DNA from: Planctomycetota bacterium
GTDB lineage: Bacteria; Planctomycetota; Phycisphaerae; Phycisphaerales; UBA5793
Reading direction: 5' to 3'
Assembly (NCBI GenBank): GCA_013112555.1
Contig: JABFGK010000001.1
Location: 558,001 to 622,000 of the forward strand
DNA length: 64,000 bases
Position 1 is the stretch's first letter, and each line of letters begins with the position of its first letter. Shown in pieces: positions 63,714-64,000 of this stretch. Made by a program: the position numbers and the translations under genes. Under the pieces are notes generated by a model. It ran no database searches and was not told the DNA's origin. It was given only the letters and a program-made list of their open reading frames with translations.

Positions 63714-64000
63714 ATGCGGTATCACGGCCAATCTCGACAATCACTGTACATTCGCGGACTGCCACGCAAAGTCAGAGAGTACGGCATCCGGCCGAGTGTC
63801 AGTATCTCGGATGATCCAACGCTTGATGACTTGACGTTCAAACCACCCCGTCTGCCACATCCGGGACCGGTGCTGGGCAGCCCGATATTCCGTACGGAAT
63901 ACGACCCTGTGGTCGTTCATCACTGGCCTGACCCTGCCGCGTATGAACCATCGCCCAACTGGTTCGATGGCTTTCATGTGGCTCCTATGCCACAGCCCCG
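63714..64000 (+). CDS. Start of a hypothetical gene, 3' partial
   Basis: ATG 63714 with GAAGGGAG at the right distance. The frame stays open to the window edge (95 codons): MRYHGQSRQSLYIRGLPRKVREYGIRP, then DDPTLDDLTFKPPRLPHPGPVLGSPIFRTEYDPVVVHHWPDP and SPNWFDGFHVAPMPQP. Pro-rich, no signal peptide, no known domain. The ribosome site and the unbroken frame support a real gene. Confidence 0.6.
   Translation, partial: MRYHGQSRQSLYIRGLPRKVREYGIRPSVSISDDPTLDDLTFKPPRLPHPGPVLGSPIFRTEYDPVVVHHWPDPAAYEPSPNWFDGFHVAPMPQP

Noticed and set aside
63439..63834. Plus-strand frame of 131 codons before the last gene
   Set aside because: Composition is not protein-like, no ribosome site or domain, and it overlaps the better-supported start at 63714.

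Overview
The window looks like an accessory region of a planctomycete-like bacterium. G+C is moderately high by eye. The assignment is inference, from the planctomycete-style recombinase N-terminus, the HAF-repeat secreted protein, the many lipoproteins and Ser/Thr-kinase/FHA genes, and the dense population of insertion sequences. No rRNA or tRNA gene was recognised.

Layout. (1) 1-5804: a heavy-metal RND efflux pair, CusB (5' partial, frameshifted) and CusA, with metal-binding Cys/His segments in both. (2) 5805-13200: a gene graveyard. It holds a recombinase N-terminus, a cut-off C5-methyltransferase, IS3-family fragments, an IS5-family element inserted cleanly into a HAF-repeat gene, and an IS4-family element truncating a hypothetical gene. 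(3) 13229-33027: about 20 kb of two back-to-back gene blocks. The minus block runs from 26522 down to 13524 and encodes coiled-coil and FHA-ABC proteins, four lipoprotein-like or anchored envelope proteins, a large exported protein with a duplicated domain, a Ser/Thr kinase with ankyrin repeats, and a possible permuted NlpC/P60-like enzyme. The plus block runs from 26959 to 33027 and encodes two anchored proteins, a 37-residue membrane protein, a membrane-anchored AAA protein with a degenerate Walker B, a ClpB-D2-like AAA+ ATPase, a VirD4/TraD-like coupling ATPase and a 39-residue membrane protein. The set looks like a phospho-signalled envelope or export machine without a relaxase or the usual T4SS parts. 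I know of no named system with this content. (4) 33318-37195: an IS5-family element inserted 11 codons from the end of a lipoprotein/TPR-like gene, then an IS256-family element.

(5) 37456-43293: a compact set of a beta-propeller protein, a coiled-coil protein with a membrane tail, a HerA/DUF87-type ATPase and a protein with a J-like N-terminus and an SPFH domain. This is a candidate defence or membrane-stress module. (6) 43519-45916: small passenger-type genes (DUF6155-like, pRiA4b ORF-3-like, DUF6933-like). (7) 45922-51394: two divergent candidate defence operons. One has a PD-(D/E)XK nuclease with a membrane/coiled-coil protein. The other has two zinc-ribbon proteins, two small proteins and a large two-domain PGN_0703-like nuclease. 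An inverted AT-rich motif sits at both edges of the gap between them. (8) 51687-53185: a secreted propeller-like protein and a small ORF.

(9) 53270-63179: a complete type I-C CRISPR-Cas locus on the minus strand (cas3-cas5c-cas8c-cas7-cas4-cas1-cas2) followed directly by 33 complete repeats. The end of cas2 is fused in frame to a broken repeat, so the cas2 C-terminus and the whole leader are missing. Existing spacers could still be used, but adaptation is probably dead. (10) 63714-64000: the start of a plus-strand gene that runs out of the window.

The strongest leads are the leaderless cas2::repeat fusion, the kinase/FHA-ABC/AAA+/VirD4-like island, and the HerA-SPFH module.
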